Below the pieces are notes generated by a model, which saw nothing but the letters and a program-made list of their open reading frames with translations, had not been told where the DNA came from and did not search any database. Positions 18,682 through 29,970 of a stretch of 64,000 nt of DNA are shown one piece after another. Numbering within the stretch: position 1 is the stretch's first letter; each line of letters starts with the position of its first letter. Both the position numbers and the translations under genes were made by a program. The DNA is taken from positions 4,650,001 to 4,714,000 of the forward strand of contig NZ_AP022608.1 in NCBI RefSeq assembly GCF_010728925.1. Direction: 5' to 3'. The DNA is from Mycolicibacterium gadium. GTDB taxonomy: Bacteria > Actinomycetota > Actinomycetes > Mycobacteriales > Mycobacteriaceae.

Positions 18682-21062
18682 CCCTCGCCGAACACCGCAA
18701 GGAAGCTGACGTGGAGGGGGTGCACCTCACCATCGACGACGTGGAACTCAGCGTGCCCAAGGGCACGTTGGTGATTCGGGCCGCCGAGTTGATCGGTGTG
18801 CAGATACCGCGCTTCTGTGATCACCCGTTGTTGGAGCCGGTGGGAGCATGCCGTCAGTGTCTGGTCGAGGTCAAGGGTCAGCGTAAACCGGTGGCGTCGT
18901 GCACTATGGCCGTCGCTCCCGACATGGTGGTGCGCACCCAGCACACCTCGGAGAACGCCGGCGCGGCTCAACTCGGCGTGATGGAGCTGTTGCTGATCAA
19001 CCACCCGCTGGACTGCCCCGTGTGTGACAAGGGCGGTGAGTGCCCGCTTCAAAACCAGGCCATGTCCAACGGAAGGTCCGAAAGCCGATTCACCGACACC
19101 AAACGGACCTTCCCCAAGCCGATCAACCTCTCGACGCAGGTGCTGCTGGATCGCGAGCGCTGTGTGTTGTGCGCCCGGTGCACTCGCTTCTCGCAGCAGA
19201 TCGCGGGCGATCCGACCATCGAGTTGTTGGAACGCGGTGCTTTGCAACAGGTCGGCATCGCGGCCAATGAACCGTTCGATTCCTACTTTTCGGGTAATAC
19301 CGTCCAGATTTGTCCGGTCGGCGCATTGACCGGCAGCAGTTACCGCTTCCGGGCCCGCCCCTTCGATCTCATCTCCTCGCCGACGGCGTGCGAACACTGC
19401 GCATCCGGATGCGCGCTGCGCACCGACCATCGCCGTGGAAAGGTGTTACGTCGCCTCGCAGGTGATGACCCACTTGTCAATGAAGAGTGGAACTGCGACA
19501 AGGGGCGCTGGTCCTTCCGGTATGCCGATGTCGGCGATCGCATAACCACACCACAGATCCGTCGCGGTGACGGCGCGCTGCGACCGGCTTCCTGGCCGGA
19601 AGCGCTCAGGCTGGCTGCTGCCGGGCTGGCTGCGGCGAAAGGTAATGCCGGAGTCCTCGTCGGTGGACGGTGCACCGTCGAAGATGCCTACGCGTACAGC
19701 AAGTTCGCGCGGTTGGTGCTGGGTACCAACGACATCGACTTCCGCATCCGGCCCCACTCGAGCGAAGAGGCACAGTTCCTTGCCGCGAACGTCGCCGGGC
19801 AACCGATGACGGTGAGCTACGGCGATCTCGAACAGGCACCGGTGGTGGTGATCGCCGGGTTCGACCCCGAAGAGGAATCACCGATCGTGTTCCTGCGGCT
19901 ACGCAAAGCCGCGCGAAAGCACGGCACACGGGTGGTTTCGATCGCGCCGTTCGCGAGCCGTGGCCTGACGAAAATGGGCGGACGCGTCGTCATGACGGCG
20001 CCAGGGGCCGAGGCCGCCGCCCTCGCCGGCCTGTCGGGCGACGAGCTATTGCACCAGCCCGGCGCTCTGATCCTGGTGGGGGAGAGGCTGGCGACCAGCC
20101 CTGGGGCGCTGTCCGCCGCGATTCAACTCGCCGCTGCGACCGGCGCACGCCTGGCGTGGATTCCGCGGCGGGCCGGCGATCGTGGCGCACTTGAGGCAGG
20201 TTGCCTGCCCAACCTGCTGCCCGGCGGCCGGCCCGTCGCCAATAACCGGGCCCGCGAACAGACCGCCGCGGCGTGGAACCACACCGACCTGCCCGCGGTG
20301 CCCGGGAGGGACACGACCGAGATCCTGGCCGCCGCCCGTGCCGGTGAACTCAGTGCCCTGCTCGTTGGCGGAATCGATATTGCGGACCTATCCGACCCGG
20401 GTGCCGCGCTCGCCGCCATCGCTGCTGCGCGATTCGTCGTGAGTCTCGAACTGCGGGAGAGCGCCGTCACCGAGCTCGCCGACGTCGTTTTCCCGGTGGC
20501 ACCCGCCGCCGAGAAAGCTGGCGCATTCCTGAACTGGGAGGCCCGGTTTCGGTCATTCGAGGCCGCGCTCACCACCAACGCGGTCGCGGACCTGCGGGTC
20601 CTGCACGGGCTGTCCGACGAAATCGGTGTCGACCTCGGTTGCCCTACCGCTGCGGTGGCGGCCGCCGAGATGGCGCGGCTCGGGGTGTGGGTAGGGCGCC
20701 GCAGCGCCGCACCGCAAGATCCATCCGCCGAGCCTGAGCGGCTCAATGTGGGCCAGGCGGTGTTGGCGGGTTGGCGGATGCTCCTCGACGGCGGCCGACT
20801 CCAGGACGGCGAACCGAATCTGGCCGGCACCGCTCGGCACTCCGTTGCCCGCTTGTCAGCGGCGACGGCCAGTGAAATCGGGTTAGCTCCAGGTGATTCA
20901 GTGACCGTGAGCACCGCCCATGGGGAGGTCCACCTACCACTGTCGATCACCGAGATGTCTGATCGCGTCGTCTGGCTGCCGCTCAACTCGACCGGCTCGG
21001 CGGTCCACGCCCAGCTCGGAGTCACCACCGGCGCGGTGGTGCGAATCCGGAGGACAGTGTGA
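18678..21062 (+). CDS. nuoG: NADH-quinone oxidoreductase subunit G
   Basis: NuoG carries most of the iron-sulfur chain in the peripheral arm. In the 794-residue protein the N-terminal ferredoxin domain has C47, C58, C61 and C75 for the [2Fe-2S] cluster, followed by [14 protein letters not shown] and [10 protein letters not shown] for the [4Fe-4S] clusters. A molybdopterin-oxidoreductase-like domain starts with CEHCASGC and a downstream EWNCDKGRW; these four cysteines are the ligands of the extra off-path cluster N7, present only in some bacteria. The ATG at 18678 overlaps nuoF (ATGA). The final 350 residues are divergent, as is common. Confidence 0.96.
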   Translation: MTLAEHRKEADVEGVHLTIDDVELSVPKGTLVIRAAELIGVQIPRFCDHPLLEPVGACRQCLVEVKGQRKPVASCTMAVAPDMVVRTQHTSENAGAAQLGVMELLLINHPLDCPVCDKGGECPLQNQAMSNGRSESRFTDTKRTFPKPINLSTQVLLDRERCVLCARCTRFSQQIAGDPTIELLERGALQQVGIAANEPFDSYFSGNTVQICPVGALTGSSYRFRARPFDLISSPTACEHCASGCALRTDHRRGKVLRRLAGDDPLVNEEWNCDKGRWSFRYADVGDRITTPQIRRGDGALRPASWPEALRLAAAGLAAAKGNAGVLVGGRCTVEDAYAYSKFARLVLGTNDIDFRIRPHSSEEAQFLAANVAGQPMTVSYGDLEQAPVVVIAGFDPEEESPIVFLRLRKAARKHGTRVVSIAPFASRGLTKMGGRVVMTAPGAEAAALAGLSGDELLHQPGALILVGERLATSPGALSAAIQLAAATGARLAWIPRRAGDRGALEAGCLPNLLPGGRPVANNRAREQTAAAWNHTDLPAVPGRDTTEILAAARAGELSALLVGGIDIADLSDPGAALAAIAAARFVVSLELRESAVTELADVVFPVAPAAEKAGAFLNWEARFRSFEAALTTNAVADLRVLHGLSDEIGVDLGCPTAAVAAAEMARLGVWVGRRSAAPQDPSAEPERLNVGQAVLAGWRMLLDGGRLQDGEPNLAGTARHSVARLSAATASEIGLAPGDSVTVSTAHGEVHLPLSITEMSDRVVWLPLNSTGSAVHAQLGVTTGAVVRIRRTV

Positions 21063-22375
21063 CGCAACAACCCGACCTCTCCTGGTTCGGCCATGACCCG
21101 TGGTGGTTGGTTGTGGCCAAGGCACTTGGGGTGTTCGTATTCCTACTGGTCACCGTCCTGGTGGCGATCCTGGTGGAGCGCAGGGTTCTTGGACGGATGC
21201 AGATGCGGTTCGGTCCGAACCGGGTGGGGCCGTACGGACTGTTGCAGTCGCTGGTGGATGGCGTAAAGCTCGCCCTCAAGGAGGGACTGGTGCCGGCGGG
21301 GGTCGACAAGCCGATCTACCTGCTCGCGCCGATCATTGCGGTGATCCCGGCATTCATGGCGTTCGCGGTGATCCCCATGGGCGGGGCGGTTTCGGTGTTC
21401 GGACATCACACTGCGCTGCAGTTGACCGATCTCGCCGTCGCGGTGCTCTACGTCCTTGCGGTCACCTCGATCGGGGTGTATGGGATCGTGCTGGCAGGCT
21501 GGGCGTCCGGCTCCACCTATCCACTGCTGGGCGGATTGCGCTCCAGCGCCCAGGTGGTCTCCTACGAGATCGCGATGGCGCTCTCGTTCGCAGCAGTGTT
21601 CCTGCACGCGGGCACCATGTCGACCTCGGAGATCGTGGCCGCCCAGAGCGGGACTTGGTACATCTTTCTGTTACTGCCGTCGTTCCTCATCTATGTCACA
21701 GCGATGGTCGGCGAAACCAACCGCGCACCATTCGATCTGCCCGAGGCCGAAGGTGAACTGGTCGGCGGCTTCCACACCGAGTACTCATCGCTGAAGTTCG
21801 CGATGTTCATGCTCGCCGAGTACGTCAACATGACCACCGTCTCCGCGCTGGCGACGACGATCTTCCTCGGCGGCTGGCAGGCGCCGTGGCCGTTCAGCGT
21901 GTGGGACGGTGCCAACTCCGGTTGGGTGACCCTGATCTGGTTCACCGCAAAGGTCTGGATCTTCCTGTTCGCATTCATTTGGCTGCGTGCGACCCTGCCG
22001 CGATTGCGTTACGACCAGTTCATGGCGTTGGGCTGGAAACTGCTCATCCCGGTTTCACTGGCCTGGATAATGACCGTGGCCACCTTGCGCACCGTCGACG
22101 CCGAGGGAGAACTCTCGGCAGCTGTCGCCGGCCTCGTGTTGCTCGCGCTGACGCTGATTGTGCTGCGGCGCAACCAAGTCCGAAGGGCCCCTGAGCCAGA
22201 GACGACAGACGGGTCGTTTGCCCCGATGCTCGGCGGATTCCCGGTTCCGCCACTGCCAGGACAAGTGTGTGCCGTCGATGCGCACATCGGTGACCCTGTC
22301 GCCGAGCCAATCCACAACGGGAACTCGATCCCGATCGACGCTGTGCTGAGCAGGGGGAATAGTCACGATGCCTAA
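21059..22375 (+). CDS. nuoH: NADH-quinone oxidoreductase subunit H
   Basis: NuoH anchors the peripheral arm in the membrane and lines the quinone channel. The 438-residue protein has about eight hydrophobic helices and conserved loop segments [20 protein letters not shown] (about residues 38-57) and [15 protein letters not shown] with its acidic residues. The GTG at 21059 overlaps the nuoG stop and has GGAGGA upstream. A hydrophilic C-terminal tail of about 65 residues (from about 370), rich in Pro, is longer than in most bacteria. The gene overlaps nuoI by 8 bases. Confidence 0.97.
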   Translation: MTQQPDLSWFGHDPWWLVVAKALGVFVFLLVTVLVAILVERRVLGRMQMRFGPNRVGPYGLLQSLVDGVKLALKEGLVPAGVDKPIYLLAPIIAVIPAFMAFAVIPMGGAVSVFGHHTALQLTDLAVAVLYVLAVTSIGVYGIVLAGWASGSTYPLLGGLRSSAQVVSYEIAMALSFAAVFLHAGTMSTSEIVAAQSGTWYIFLLLPSFLIYVTAMVGETNRAPFDLPEAEGELVGGFHTEYSSLKFAMFMLAEYVNMTTVSALATTIFLGGWQAPWPFSVWDGANSGWVTLIWFTAKVWIFLFAFIWLRATLPRLRYDQFMALGWKLLIPVSLAWIMTVATLRTVDAEGELSAAVAGLVLLALTLIVLRRNQVRRAPEPETTDGSFAPMLGGFPVPPLPGQVCAVDAHIGDPVAEPIHNGNSIPIDAVLSRGNSHDA

Positions 22376-22910
22376 GTTTCTCGCAGCGGTCGCCGGTTTC
22401 GGTGTCACGTTCTCGACGATGTTCAAAAGGCCGATCACTGAACAGTATCCGGAGCACAAGGAGCCGACCGCGCCGCGCTACCACGGCCGCCACCAGTTGA
22501 ACCGCTATGACGACGGGCTGGAGAAGTGCATCGGCTGTGAGCTGTGTGCGTGGGCATGTCCGGCCGACGCCATCTATGTAGAAGGCGCGCAAAATACTGA
22601 GACGGAGCGCTTTTCACCCGGCGAACGGTACGGCCGGGTGTATCAGATCAACTACCTGCGCTGTATCGGCTGTGGCCTGTGCATCGAGGCGTGCCCCACC
22701 CGTGCACTGACGATGACCAACGAATTCGAGATGGCCGACGACAACCGCGCGGACCTCATCTACGGCAAGGACAAGCTCCTGATACCGCTGCTGCCCGGAA
22801 TGGTGCCCCTGCCACACCCCATGGCCGAAGGCACCACCGACGAGGACTACTACCGCGGCAAGATCGCCGGTGCCACAGATGCCGATGCCGACGGGGGTGT
22901 CGACTCGTGA
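22368..22910 (+). CDS. nuoI: NADH-quinone oxidoreductase subunit I (two [4Fe-4S] ferredoxin)
   Basis: NuoI holds clusters N6a and N6b leading to N2. The 180-residue protein has two canonical 8-iron ferredoxin motifs, [12 protein letters not shown] (about residues 54-65) and [12 protein letters not shown] (about 99-110). The N-terminal amphipathic helix ([16 protein letters not shown]) contacts the membrane. The ATG at 22368 lies inside the end of nuoH. The C-terminal tail is acidic and shorter than the one I recall in M. tuberculosis. Confidence 0.97.
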   Translation: MPKFLAAVAGFGVTFSTMFKRPITEQYPEHKEPTAPRYHGRHQLNRYDDGLEKCIGCELCAWACPADAIYVEGAQNTETERFSPGERYGRVYQINYLRCIGCGLCIEACPTRALTMTNEFEMADDNRADLIYGKDKLLIPLLPGMVPLPHPMAEGTTDEDYYRGKIAGATDADADGGVDS

Positions 22911-23716
22911 GAGTTGTTGCGTCGACGGCGCTGCTTGCGGCCGAGCCCCTCACGCAGACCTCGACCGCCGAGGCGGTGGTGTTCTGGATTCTGGCGGCGG
23001 TGACGGCGCTCGCTGCCGTCGGCGTGGTCGTGGCGCCCAGTGCGGTGTACTCCGCGATTTTCCTGGCAACCACGATGATCAATCTGGCCGTCCTTTACAT
23101 CGCCCAGGACGCGCTGTTCCTCGGTGTCGTGCAGGTGATTGTCTACACCGGTGCGGTGATGATGTTGTTCCTGTTCGTCGTCATGCTCGTGGGTGTCGAC
23201 CTGTCGGAATCGTTGGTCGAAACCCTACGCGGGCAACGCATTGCCGCCATTGTCGCGGGGGCGGGTTTCGCAATGGTCTTGACCGGCACATTCGGCAACA
23301 TCGCGACTACCGGGTTCACCGGCTTGTCCGATGCCAACGCCGGCGGGAACGTGCAGGGGCTGGCGGAATTGATCTTCACCAGGTATCTCTGGGCCTTCGA
23401 GCTCACCGGTGCACTGCTGATCACCGCCACCTTGGCTGCGATGATGCTCGCCCACCGCGAACGTTTGACGAGACGCAAGAGCCAACGCGACCTGGCGCGG
23501 CAACGGTTCCAACCCGGCGGACATCCCACCCCGTTGCCGGCACCCGGCGTCTACGCGCGCCACAACGCCGTCGACATTCCGGCCCGGCTCCCCGACGGCG
23601 GCGTCTGCGACCTCTCGGTCAGCAGGACCCTGAAGCGAAGGGGACTCGTGCTGACGCTGCTCGTTTCTGAATCTCGTACGACATCGACTTCGACAGTGGA
23701 AGAGGGTGTGCAGTGA
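22907..23716 (+). CDS. nuoJ: NADH-quinone oxidoreductase subunit J
   Basis: NuoJ is a membrane subunit with five predicted helices in the first 190 residues; the third contains the [18 protein letters not shown] segment with the pi-bulge that flips during turnover. The product is 269 residues from the GTG at 22907 (GTGA overlap with nuoI). About 75 residues of hydrophilic C-terminal tail, starting [17 protein letters not shown], are much longer than in enterobacteria but agree with other mycobacterial NuoJ proteins as I recall them. An upstream in-frame start at 22679 lies in nuoI and was rejected. Confidence 0.96.
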   Translation: MRVVASTALLAAEPLTQTSTAEAVVFWILAAVTALAAVGVVVAPSAVYSAIFLATTMINLAVLYIAQDALFLGVVQVIVYTGAVMMLFLFVVMLVGVDLSESLVETLRGQRIAAIVAGAGFAMVLTGTFGNIATTGFTGLSDANAGGNVQGLAELIFTRYLWAFELTGALLITATLAAMMLAHRERLTRRKSQRDLARQRFQPGGHPTPLPAPGVYARHNAVDIPARLPDGGVCDLSVSRTLKRRGLVLTLLVSESRTTSTSTVEEGVQ

Positions 23717-24012
23717 ATCCGGTGAACTATCTCCACTTGTCGGCGTTGCTGTTCACCGTCGGCGCGGCCGGAGTGCTGTTGCGGCGCAATGCGCTTGTCA
23801 TGTTCATGTGCGTCGAGCTGATGCTGAATGCCGCCAACCTGGCGTTCGTGGCGTTCTCGCGAATGCACGGCCACCTCGATGGGCAGGTGGTGGCGTTCTT
23901 CACGATGGTGGTGGCCGCCTGCGAGGTCGTGGTGGGCCTCGCGATAATCATGACGATCTTCCGCACCCGCCGATCGGTTTCGGCCGACGGCGCCAACCTT
24001 CTGCGGAACTGA
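23713..24012 (+). CDS. nuoK: NADH-quinone oxidoreductase subunit K
   Basis: A 99-residue NuoK with three membrane helices. Helix 2 carries the essential Glu in [12 protein letters not shown] (about residues 35-46) and helix 3 a second in [13 protein letters not shown] (about 63-75), both part of the proton pathway. The start is GTG 23713, overlapping the nuoJ stop as GTGA, and the gene ends one base before the nuoL ATG. Confidence 0.97.
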   Translation: MNPVNYLHLSALLFTVGAAGVLLRRNALVMFMCVELMLNAANLAFVAFSRMHGHLDGQVVAFFTMVVAACEVVVGLAIIMTIFRTRRSVSADGANLLRN

Positions 24013-24013
24013 C

Positions 24014-25930
24014 ATGACGACTCTGGTGTGGCCGATGGTCGTCCTGCCGTTGGCGGGTGCGGTCGTGTTGCTTCTGGCCGGACGGCGCAGCGACCGCTGG
24101 GGCCATCTGCTGGGGTGCGCGACCTCGATGGGAGCGTTCGCGCTCGGATTCGCGTTGTTCGTCGAACTGCTCGGTCGGGACGCCGCCGACCGGGTGATTC
24201 ACGAAAGCCTGTTCACCCCTTGGGTGCCGGTTGCCGGCCTCCAACTCGATTTCGGCCTGCAGCTCGACGCCCTGTCGATGTGTTTCGTGCTGCTGATCAC
24301 CGGAGTCGGCTCGCTCATTCACATCTACGCGATCGGCTATATGGCCGACGACCCCGAGCGGCGCCGATTCTTTGCCTACCTGAACCTGTTCGTGGCGGCG
24401 ATGCTGCTGCTTGTACTGGCCGACAATTACCTTGGCCTGTACGTGGGTTGGGAAGGCGTCGGTTTGGCGTCGTATCTGCTCATCGGGTTCTGGTCCCAGA
24501 AGCCGTCGGCGGCCACCGCGGCCAAGAAAGCGTTCGTCGTGAACCGGGTCGGCGATGCCGGACTGATGATCGCGATGATGGTGATGTTCGCTTCTGTCGG
24601 GTCCATTTCCTACGCCGACGTGTTCGGCGCGGCCCCGGCGTTGTCGCAGGGCACCTTGACCGCCATCGGTTTGTTGTTGCTGCTTGCCGCGTGCGGCAAA
24701 TCCGCGCAGGTGCCGTTGCAGTCATGGCTGGGCGACGCCATGGAGGGCCCCACACCCGTGTCGGCGCTCATCCATGCCGCGACGATGGTGACCGCCGGGG
24801 TCTATCTGATCGTGCGGTCCGGTCCCGTTTTCAACCTGGCCCCCAACGCCCAACTCGGCGTCGTGATCGTCGGCGCGGTCACATTGCTGTTCGGGGCTGT
24901 CGTCGGCTGCGCCAAGGACGACATCAAGAAGGCCCTCGCCGCATCGACCATGAGCCAGATCGGTTACATGGTGCTGGCTGCCGGTCTCGGCCCAGCCGGG
25001 TACGCGGTGGCGATCATGCACCTGCTGACCCACGGCTTCTTCAAGGCGGGCCTGTTCCTGGGGGCCGGGTCGGTGATGCACGCCATGAACGACGACGTCG
25101 ACATGCGTCGCTACGGCGGTCTGCGGAAGTTCCTGCCGATCACCTTCGTCACCTTTGGGCTCGGCTATCTGGCGATCATCGGCGTGCCGCCGTTCGCGGG
25201 ATTCTTTTCCAAGGACGCGATCATCGAAACAGCCTTTGCCGCGGGAGGACTCAGAGGGCTGATCCTCGGCGGTGCCACATTGCTGGGCGCGGGGATCACC
25301 GCTTTCTACATGAGTCGTGTCATGCTCATGACGTTTTTCGGGGACCGCCGCTGGAACGACGGTACCGCAGACTCAGCTGGTGATGGCCCCGTCAGGCATC
25401 CGCACGAACCCGCCGCGGTGATGACCTGGCCGATGATCGCGCTTGCGGCGGGTTCGGTCGCCGGCGGCGGTCTGCTTGCGATCGGCGGCACGTTGCAGAA
25501 CTGGCTCGAACCCGTCGTCGGTCACCACGAAGCCGAACACGCCACCCCGGTGTGGGTGATGACCGTCATCACCCTCACGGTCGTCGCAATCGGAGTGGCC
25601 GTCGCCTACCGGATGTACGCCACCCGCCCCGTGAAAGCATCTGCCACTTCCTGGGTTTCGGGTGCGACCGCCGCTGCCCGCGACGACCTCTATGGCGATG
25701 CGATCAACGAGGCGATCTTCATGCGTCCCGGCCGCACTTTGAGCCGTTCCCTGGTCGCCGTCGACAGGAAAGGTATCGACGGCCTCGTAGAGGGATTGGC
25801 CCGGTTGATCGGTGCAACCTCGGCTCGGATCCGGCTGCTCCAGACGGGGTTCGCGCGGTCATACGCGCTATCCATCTTCGTCGGCGCCACGCTGGTGGTC
25901 GTCGCCATGGCCCTGGTGAGGATGTGGTGA
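24014..25930 (+). CDS. nuoL: NADH-quinone oxidoreductase subunit L (antiporter-like)
   Basis: NuoL is the distal proton-pumping antiporter-like subunit with the long lateral helix. The 638-residue polytopic protein contains the discontinuous-helix segments [16 protein letters not shown] (about residues 145-160), [17 protein letters not shown] (about 250-266) and the [18 protein letters not shown] region, with the conserved Glu, Lys and His residues of the channel. The ATG at 24014 directly follows nuoK. The last 100 residues form the lateral helix and anchor. Confidence 0.97.
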   Translation: MTTLVWPMVVLPLAGAVVLLLAGRRSDRWGHLLGCATSMGAFALGFALFVELLGRDAADRVIHESLFTPWVPVAGLQLDFGLQLDALSMCFVLLITGVGSLIHIYAIGYMADDPERRRFFAYLNLFVAAMLLLVLADNYLGLYVGWEGVGLASYLLIGFWSQKPSAATAAKKAFVVNRVGDAGLMIAMMVMFASVGSISYADVFGAAPALSQGTLTAIGLLLLLAACGKSAQVPLQSWLGDAMEGPTPVSALIHAATMVTAGVYLIVRSGPVFNLAPNAQLGVVIVGAVTLLFGAVVGCAKDDIKKALAASTMSQIGYMVLAAGLGPAGYAVAIMHLLTHGFFKAGLFLGAGSVMHAMNDDVDMRRYGGLRKFLPITFVTFGLGYLAIIGVPPFAGFFSKDAIIETAFAAGGLRGLILGGATLLGAGITAFYMSRVMLMTFFGDRRWNDGTADSAGDGPVRHPHEPAAVMTWPMIALAAGSVAGGGLLAIGGTLQNWLEPVVGHHEAEHATPVWVMTVITLTVVAIGVAVAYRMYATRPVKASATSWVSGATAAARDDLYGDAINEAIFMRPGRTLSRSLVAVDRKGIDGLVEGLARLIGATSARIRLLQTGFARSYALSIFVGATLVVVAMALVRMW

Positions 25931-27525
25931 GTCACTTTCCCTGGCTGAGCGCGCTGTGGTCGATGCCGCTGATCGGCGCCGGCGTGATCATGGTGCTGCC
26001 CGCGACACAACGGCATCTCGCGAAGTGCACCGCACTGATGACTTCGATCGCAATTCTGGCCATGGCCGTCGCATTGGCTGTCCAGTTCCAACCTCAGGGC
26101 AACGAGTATCAGTTCGTCGAATCGCATATCTGGATACCGTCATTCGGCGCCGGCTATATCCTCGGTATCGACGGCATCGCCTTGGCGTTGGTACTGCTCA
26201 CCGCGGTGCTGGTGCCGCTGATTCTGCTCGCCGGCTGGAACGACGCGGGCGGTCGAGGGCGATTGGTCCACACTTATGTCGCGCTGATTCTGGCTGTCGA
26301 GGGCATGGTGCTGATCTCGCTGATCGCCCTCGACGTGCTGCTGTTCTTCATGTTCTTCGAGGCGATGCTCATCCCGCTGTACTTCCTCGTCGGAAGCTTC
26401 GGAGGCACGGGTCGCTCGGGATCCGATGTCGCCGCCGGGGCGGCTCCGAGGGCCGCGCTGAAGTTTCTGCTGTACAACCTTTTTGGCGGGTTGATCATGC
26501 TGGCCGCGGTGATCGGCCTATATGTGGTGACCGCTCACAGCGGTGTCTTCGGGTCGGGGACGTTTGACTTCCGTGCCATCGCCACAGCAGTGTCCTCCGG
26601 CCAACTCGGCATCAATCCCGCTGCGCTCAACGCAATGTTCCTCGGCTTCATGTTCGCCTTCGCCGTCAAAGCACCGCTGTGGCCTTTTCATACATGGTTG
26701 CCCGGCGCCGCGGTGGAAGCCACTCCGGCAGCTGCGGTGTTGATGATGTCGATCGTCGACAAGGTGGGCACCTTCGGCATGCTTCGCTATTGCCTGCAGT
26801 TGTTCCCCGACGCATCAGTGACGTTTCGGCCGTTCATCATCACCCTGTCCGTGATTGCGATCATCTATGGGGCGATTGTCGCGATCGGACAAACCGACGT
26901 GATGCGGCTGATCGCCTACACGTCGATATCACACTTCGGATTCATCGTCCTCGGCATCTTCGTGATGACCAGCCAGGGGCAGTCCGGCTCCACGCTTTAC
27001 ATGGTCAACCACGGGATTTCGACCGCGGCGCTGTTCCTGATCGCCGGATTCCTGGTGTCGCGGCGGGGCACCAGGACGATCGCTGCCTACGGCGGGGTGC
27101 AGAAGGTCGCGCCGGTACTGGCCGGCACATTCATGGTCGCAGGACTGGCGACCCTCGCCTTACCGGGTCTGGCACCGTTCATGAGCGAATTCCTGGTGCT
27201 GATAGGCACTTTCACCCGGTACCCGGCATTCGCGGTGCTGGCCTCTGTCGCGCTGGTGCTGTCGTCCATCTATATTTTGTGGCTCTATCAGCGGATGATG
27301 ACAGGTCCGGTCACCGACGGCAACGACAAGCTGCGTGATCTGCTACCGCGGGAGCTCGCGGTCGTCACACCGCTCATCGCCCTGCTGCTGGTGCTGGGCA
27401 TTTACCCCAAACCCGCACTCGACGTGATCAATCCGGCGGTCGATCGCACCTTGATAACCATCGGCCAGCAGGGGCCGGCCACTGCGCCCGCAACACCGAT
27501 GACAGCCGAAGGACCGCATCCATGA
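25927..27525 (+). CDS. nuoM: NADH-quinone oxidoreductase subunit M (antiporter-like)
   Basis: NuoM is the second antiporter-like proton pump of complex I. The 532-residue protein has about 14 hydrophobic helices, with conserved [16 protein letters not shown] (the key Glu lies in helix 5) and [20 protein letters not shown]. The GTG at 25927 overlaps the nuoL stop as GTGA; a longer frame from 25552 lies within nuoL. The Pro/Thr-rich C-terminal tail is short and variable. Confidence 0.97.
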   Translation: MSHFPWLSALWSMPLIGAGVIMVLPATQRHLAKCTALMTSIAILAMAVALAVQFQPQGNEYQFVESHIWIPSFGAGYILGIDGIALALVLLTAVLVPLILLAGWNDAGGRGRLVHTYVALILAVEGMVLISLIALDVLLFFMFFEAMLIPLYFLVGSFGGTGRSGSDVAAGAAPRAALKFLLYNLFGGLIMLAAVIGLYVVTAHSGVFGSGTFDFRAIATAVSSGQLGINPAALNAMFLGFMFAFAVKAPLWPFHTWLPGAAVEATPAAAVLMMSIVDKVGTFGMLRYCLQLFPDASVTFRPFIITLSVIAIIYGAIVAIGQTDVMRLIAYTSISHFGFIVLGIFVMTSQGQSGSTLYMVNHGISTAALFLIAGFLVSRRGTRTIAAYGGVQKVAPVLAGTFMVAGLATLALPGLAPFMSEFLVLIGTFTRYPAFAVLASVALVLSSIYILWLYQRMMTGPVTDGNDKLRDLLPRELAVVTPLIALLLVLGIYPKPALDVINPAVDRTLITIGQQGPATAPATPMTAEGPHP

Positions 27526-29057
27526 GTATGCCCACTCCGAGTGTCGAATACGGCGAGCTCTCGCCGATGCTCATCGTCTTCGGTGTCGCCGTTGCCGGGG
27601 TCGTGGTAGAGGCGTTCGTGCCCCGTGACCGCCGCTATGGGGTCCAGTTGGTGCTCAGTGTGGCCGCGTTGGCCACGGCACTGGTGGCGGTCATCATGCT
27701 GGCGGGGACGAAACATGCTGCGGTGGCAGGCGCGGTCGCCGTGGACGGGCCAGCCCTGTTCCTGCAGGGCGTCATCCTGCTGGTCGGCCTGCTTGCGGTG
27801 CTCGTCATCGCAGAGCGTGGCCCCTCCACGGGGTTGGCGGGCTTCACTCCGCAGGCGTCCGCAGGTCCCGGCAGTGTCGCGCAACTCGAAGCCACCGAAG
27901 CGAAGATCATCCAGACCGAGGTGTTCCCGCTGACGATGTTCGCGGTGGGCGGGATGCTGCTCTTTCCCGCCGCCAACGACTTGCTGACGATGTTCATCGC
28001 GTTGGAAGTGTTCTCGCTGCCGCTGTATCTGCTCTGTGGGCTGGCTCGCCATCGGCGCGTGCTGTCTCAGGAGGCGGCGTTGAAATACTTTCTGCTGGGG
28101 GCCTTCTCGTCTGCGTTCTTCCTGTACGGCGCAGCGATGCTATACGGGTTCTGCGGCACCCTTAGCCTGGCGGGCGTCGGTGACGCGATCAACGCCGGAT
28201 CCGGCAACGTATCGCTTGCGATCGCCGGCGTGGGTCTGCTGTCGGTGGGAATTCTGTTCAAGGTGGGCGCAGTGCCGTTCCATTCATGGGTTCCGGACGT
28301 CTACCAAGGCGCGCCGACACCGATCACCGGATTCATGGCCGCCGCCACCAAGATCGCAGCCTTCGGGGCCATGCTGCGCATCTTCTACGTCGCGCTGCCG
28401 GGCTTGCGTGACGACTGGCGACCGATTCTGTGGGCGATCGCCATCCTGACAATGGTCGCGGGTTCGGTGTTGGTAGTCACCCAAACTGATATCAAACGGA
28501 TGCTTGCCTACTCCGCGGTCGCTCAGGTCGGTTTCATTCTGATGGGCGTGATAGCAGCCAACGACGCCGGGATCTCTTCGACGCTGTTTTACCTTGTTGT
28601 CTACGGCCCCAGCGCGCTTGGTGCGTTCGCCATCGTCACGCTCGTCCGCACCGGCGGGGGTGCGGAGGACACCGACATCGCCCGGTGGACCGGCCTCGGT
28701 CGTCGAGCGCCTCTTCTCGGTGCGGTGTTCTCGCTTTTCCTGCTCGCGTTCGCCGGGGTCCCGCTCACGGGCGGCTTTGTCAGCAAGTTTGCGGTGTTCA
28801 CGGCCGCAGCCGAAGGAGGTGCGGTCCCGCTGGTCGTCGTCGGCGCCTTCGCCAGTGCCATCGCCGCATTCGCCTACGCGCGGGTGATCCTGCTGATGTT
28901 CTTCGCGCCACCACCGGATGACAGGCCGCAGGTGGTGGTGCCCAGTTCGGCTACGGCCGCGGCAATTGTGGTGGCGGTCGCCGCAACGGTGTTGTTCGGC
29001 GTCGTGCCGCAGCCAATGCTGGATCTAGCGGGCAGTGCGGGTGCGTTCCTTCGGTGA
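27522..29057 (+). CDS. nuoN: NADH-quinone oxidoreductase subunit N (antiporter-like)
   Basis: NuoN is the antiporter-like subunit closest to NuoK. The 511-residue protein has about 14 helices with conserved FIALEVFSLPLYLLCGL and FHSWVPDVYQGAPTPITGFMAAATK, holding the channel Glu and Lys residues. The ATG at 27522 overlaps the nuoM stop (ATGA). It is the last gene of the operon; the prk gene on the other strand ends only 15 bases away and no hairpin-plus-T terminator is visible between them. Confidence 0.97.
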   Translation: MSMPTPSVEYGELSPMLIVFGVAVAGVVVEAFVPRDRRYGVQLVLSVAALATALVAVIMLAGTKHAAVAGAVAVDGPALFLQGVILLVGLLAVLVIAERGPSTGLAGFTPQASAGPGSVAQLEATEAKIIQTEVFPLTMFAVGGMLLFPAANDLLTMFIALEVFSLPLYLLCGLARHRRVLSQEAALKYFLLGAFSSAFFLYGAAMLYGFCGTLSLAGVGDAINAGSGNVSLAIAGVGLLSVGILFKVGAVPFHSWVPDVYQGAPTPITGFMAAATKIAAFGAMLRIFYVALPGLRDDWRPILWAIAILTMVAGSVLVVTQTDIKRMLAYSAVAQVGFILMGVIAANDAGISSTLFYLVVYGPSALGAFAIVTLVRTGGGAEDTDIARWTGLGRRAPLLGAVFSLFLLAFAGVPLTGGFVSKFAVFTAAAEGGAVPLVVVGAFASAIAAFAYARVILLMFFAPPPDDRPQVVVPSSATAAAIVVAVAATVLFGVVPQPMLDLAGSAGAFLR

Positions 29058-29072
29058 GCTGCGGTGCCTTGC

Positions 29073-29957
29073 TCATCGAATGCTGAGTTCGGCGTTCCGT
29101 CGCTCCCGCAGTCGCAGGACCATCGGGGTGAAAATGAGTTGCATCGCCAAGTCCATCTTCCCGCCGGGACACACGATCGTGTTGGGCCGCGACATGAACG
29201 AGTCGTGCAGCATCGAGAGTAGATACGGAAAATCGATGCCGTGTGGATCGCGGAACCGAATTATGAGCATTGACTCGTCCGCCGTCGGGATAGACCTTGC
29301 CACAAAAGGATTGGATGTATCGACGACGGGCACCCGTTGGAAGTTGACGTCCGTCTGCGAGAATTGACCGCACATGTAGTTCAGATAGTCCGGCATCCGG
29401 CGAAGGATGGTGTCGGTGACCGCCTCGGAGCTGTAGCCGCGGGCCACCTTATCGCGGTGCAACTTCTGAATCCACTCCAGGTTGATCACCGGGACCACCC
29501 CGATCCGCAGATCGGCATGCTGGGCGACATTCGCGTCATCAGTGACGATGGCGCCGTGCAGCCCCTCATAGAACAGCATGTCGGTGTCATCGGGAATGGC
29601 CTCCCACGGGGTGAACGTGCCCGGTTGCTGTCCGTACGGCTCTGCCTCCTTGTCGTCATGGAGGTAGCGACGAATCTTGCCGGTTCCGGTTTCTCCGTAG
29701 GATCTGAACAGTTCCTCGAGTTCGTTGAACAGGTTCGCCTCCGGCCCGAAGTGACTGAAGTTGTGGTCCCCGCGCACATGAGCGTCCGCTATCGCGGCCT
29801 TCATCTCTGCGCGGTCGAAGCGGTGGAAGCTGTCGCCCTCGACGAAGGCGACGTTCATCGCCTCGCGCCGGAAGATCTGTTCGAAGGTGCGCATCACTGA
29901 CGTGGTGCCAGCCCCCGAAGAACCGGTGACCGAGATGATCGGGTGCAGACGGGACAT
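29073..29957 (-). CDS. prk: Phosphoribulokinase
   Basis: Phosphoribulokinase makes ribulose 1,5-bisphosphate from ribulose 5-phosphate and ATP, a step specific to the Calvin cycle. The 294-residue product is the proteobacterial-length type. Visible are the P-loop GSSGAGTTS (residues 12-20), the substrate segment EGDSFHRFDR (40-49) whose Asp42, His45 and Arg49 match the catalytic and ribulose-binding residues I recall in the Rhodobacter enzyme, and FYEGLHG with the second acidic site. I chose the ATG at 29957, which has GAAGGAGAA upstream; a frame to 30008 would overlap fbp. It is 13 bases after fbp on the minus strand, clearly one operon. M. tuberculosis has no such gene as I recall. Confidence 0.95.
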   Translation of the reverse strand: MSRLHPIISVTGSSGAGTTSVMRTFEQIFRREAMNVAFVEGDSFHRFDRAEMKAAIADAHVRGDHNFSHFGPEANLFNELEELFRSYGETGTGKIRRYLHDDKEAEPYGQQPGTFTPWEAIPDDTDMLFYEGLHGAIVTDDANVAQHADLRIGVVPVINLEWIQKLHRDKVARGYSSEAVTDTILRRMPDYLNYMCGQFSQTDVNFQRVPVVDTSNPFVARSIPTADESMLIIRFRDPHGIDFPYLLSMLHDSFMSRPNTIVCPGGKMDLAMQLIFTPMVLRLRERRNAELSIR

Positions 29958-29970
29958 TTGTTCTCCTTCG

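Noticed and set aside
20123..21094. 323-codon minus-strand frame opposite nuoG
   Set aside because: Low-complexity Ser/Arg/Ala composition and no motif; shadow of nuoG.
24028..25383. 451-codon plus-strand frame overlapping nuoL
   Set aside because: Arg-rich out-of-frame reading of nuoL, which has all conserved membrane motifs.
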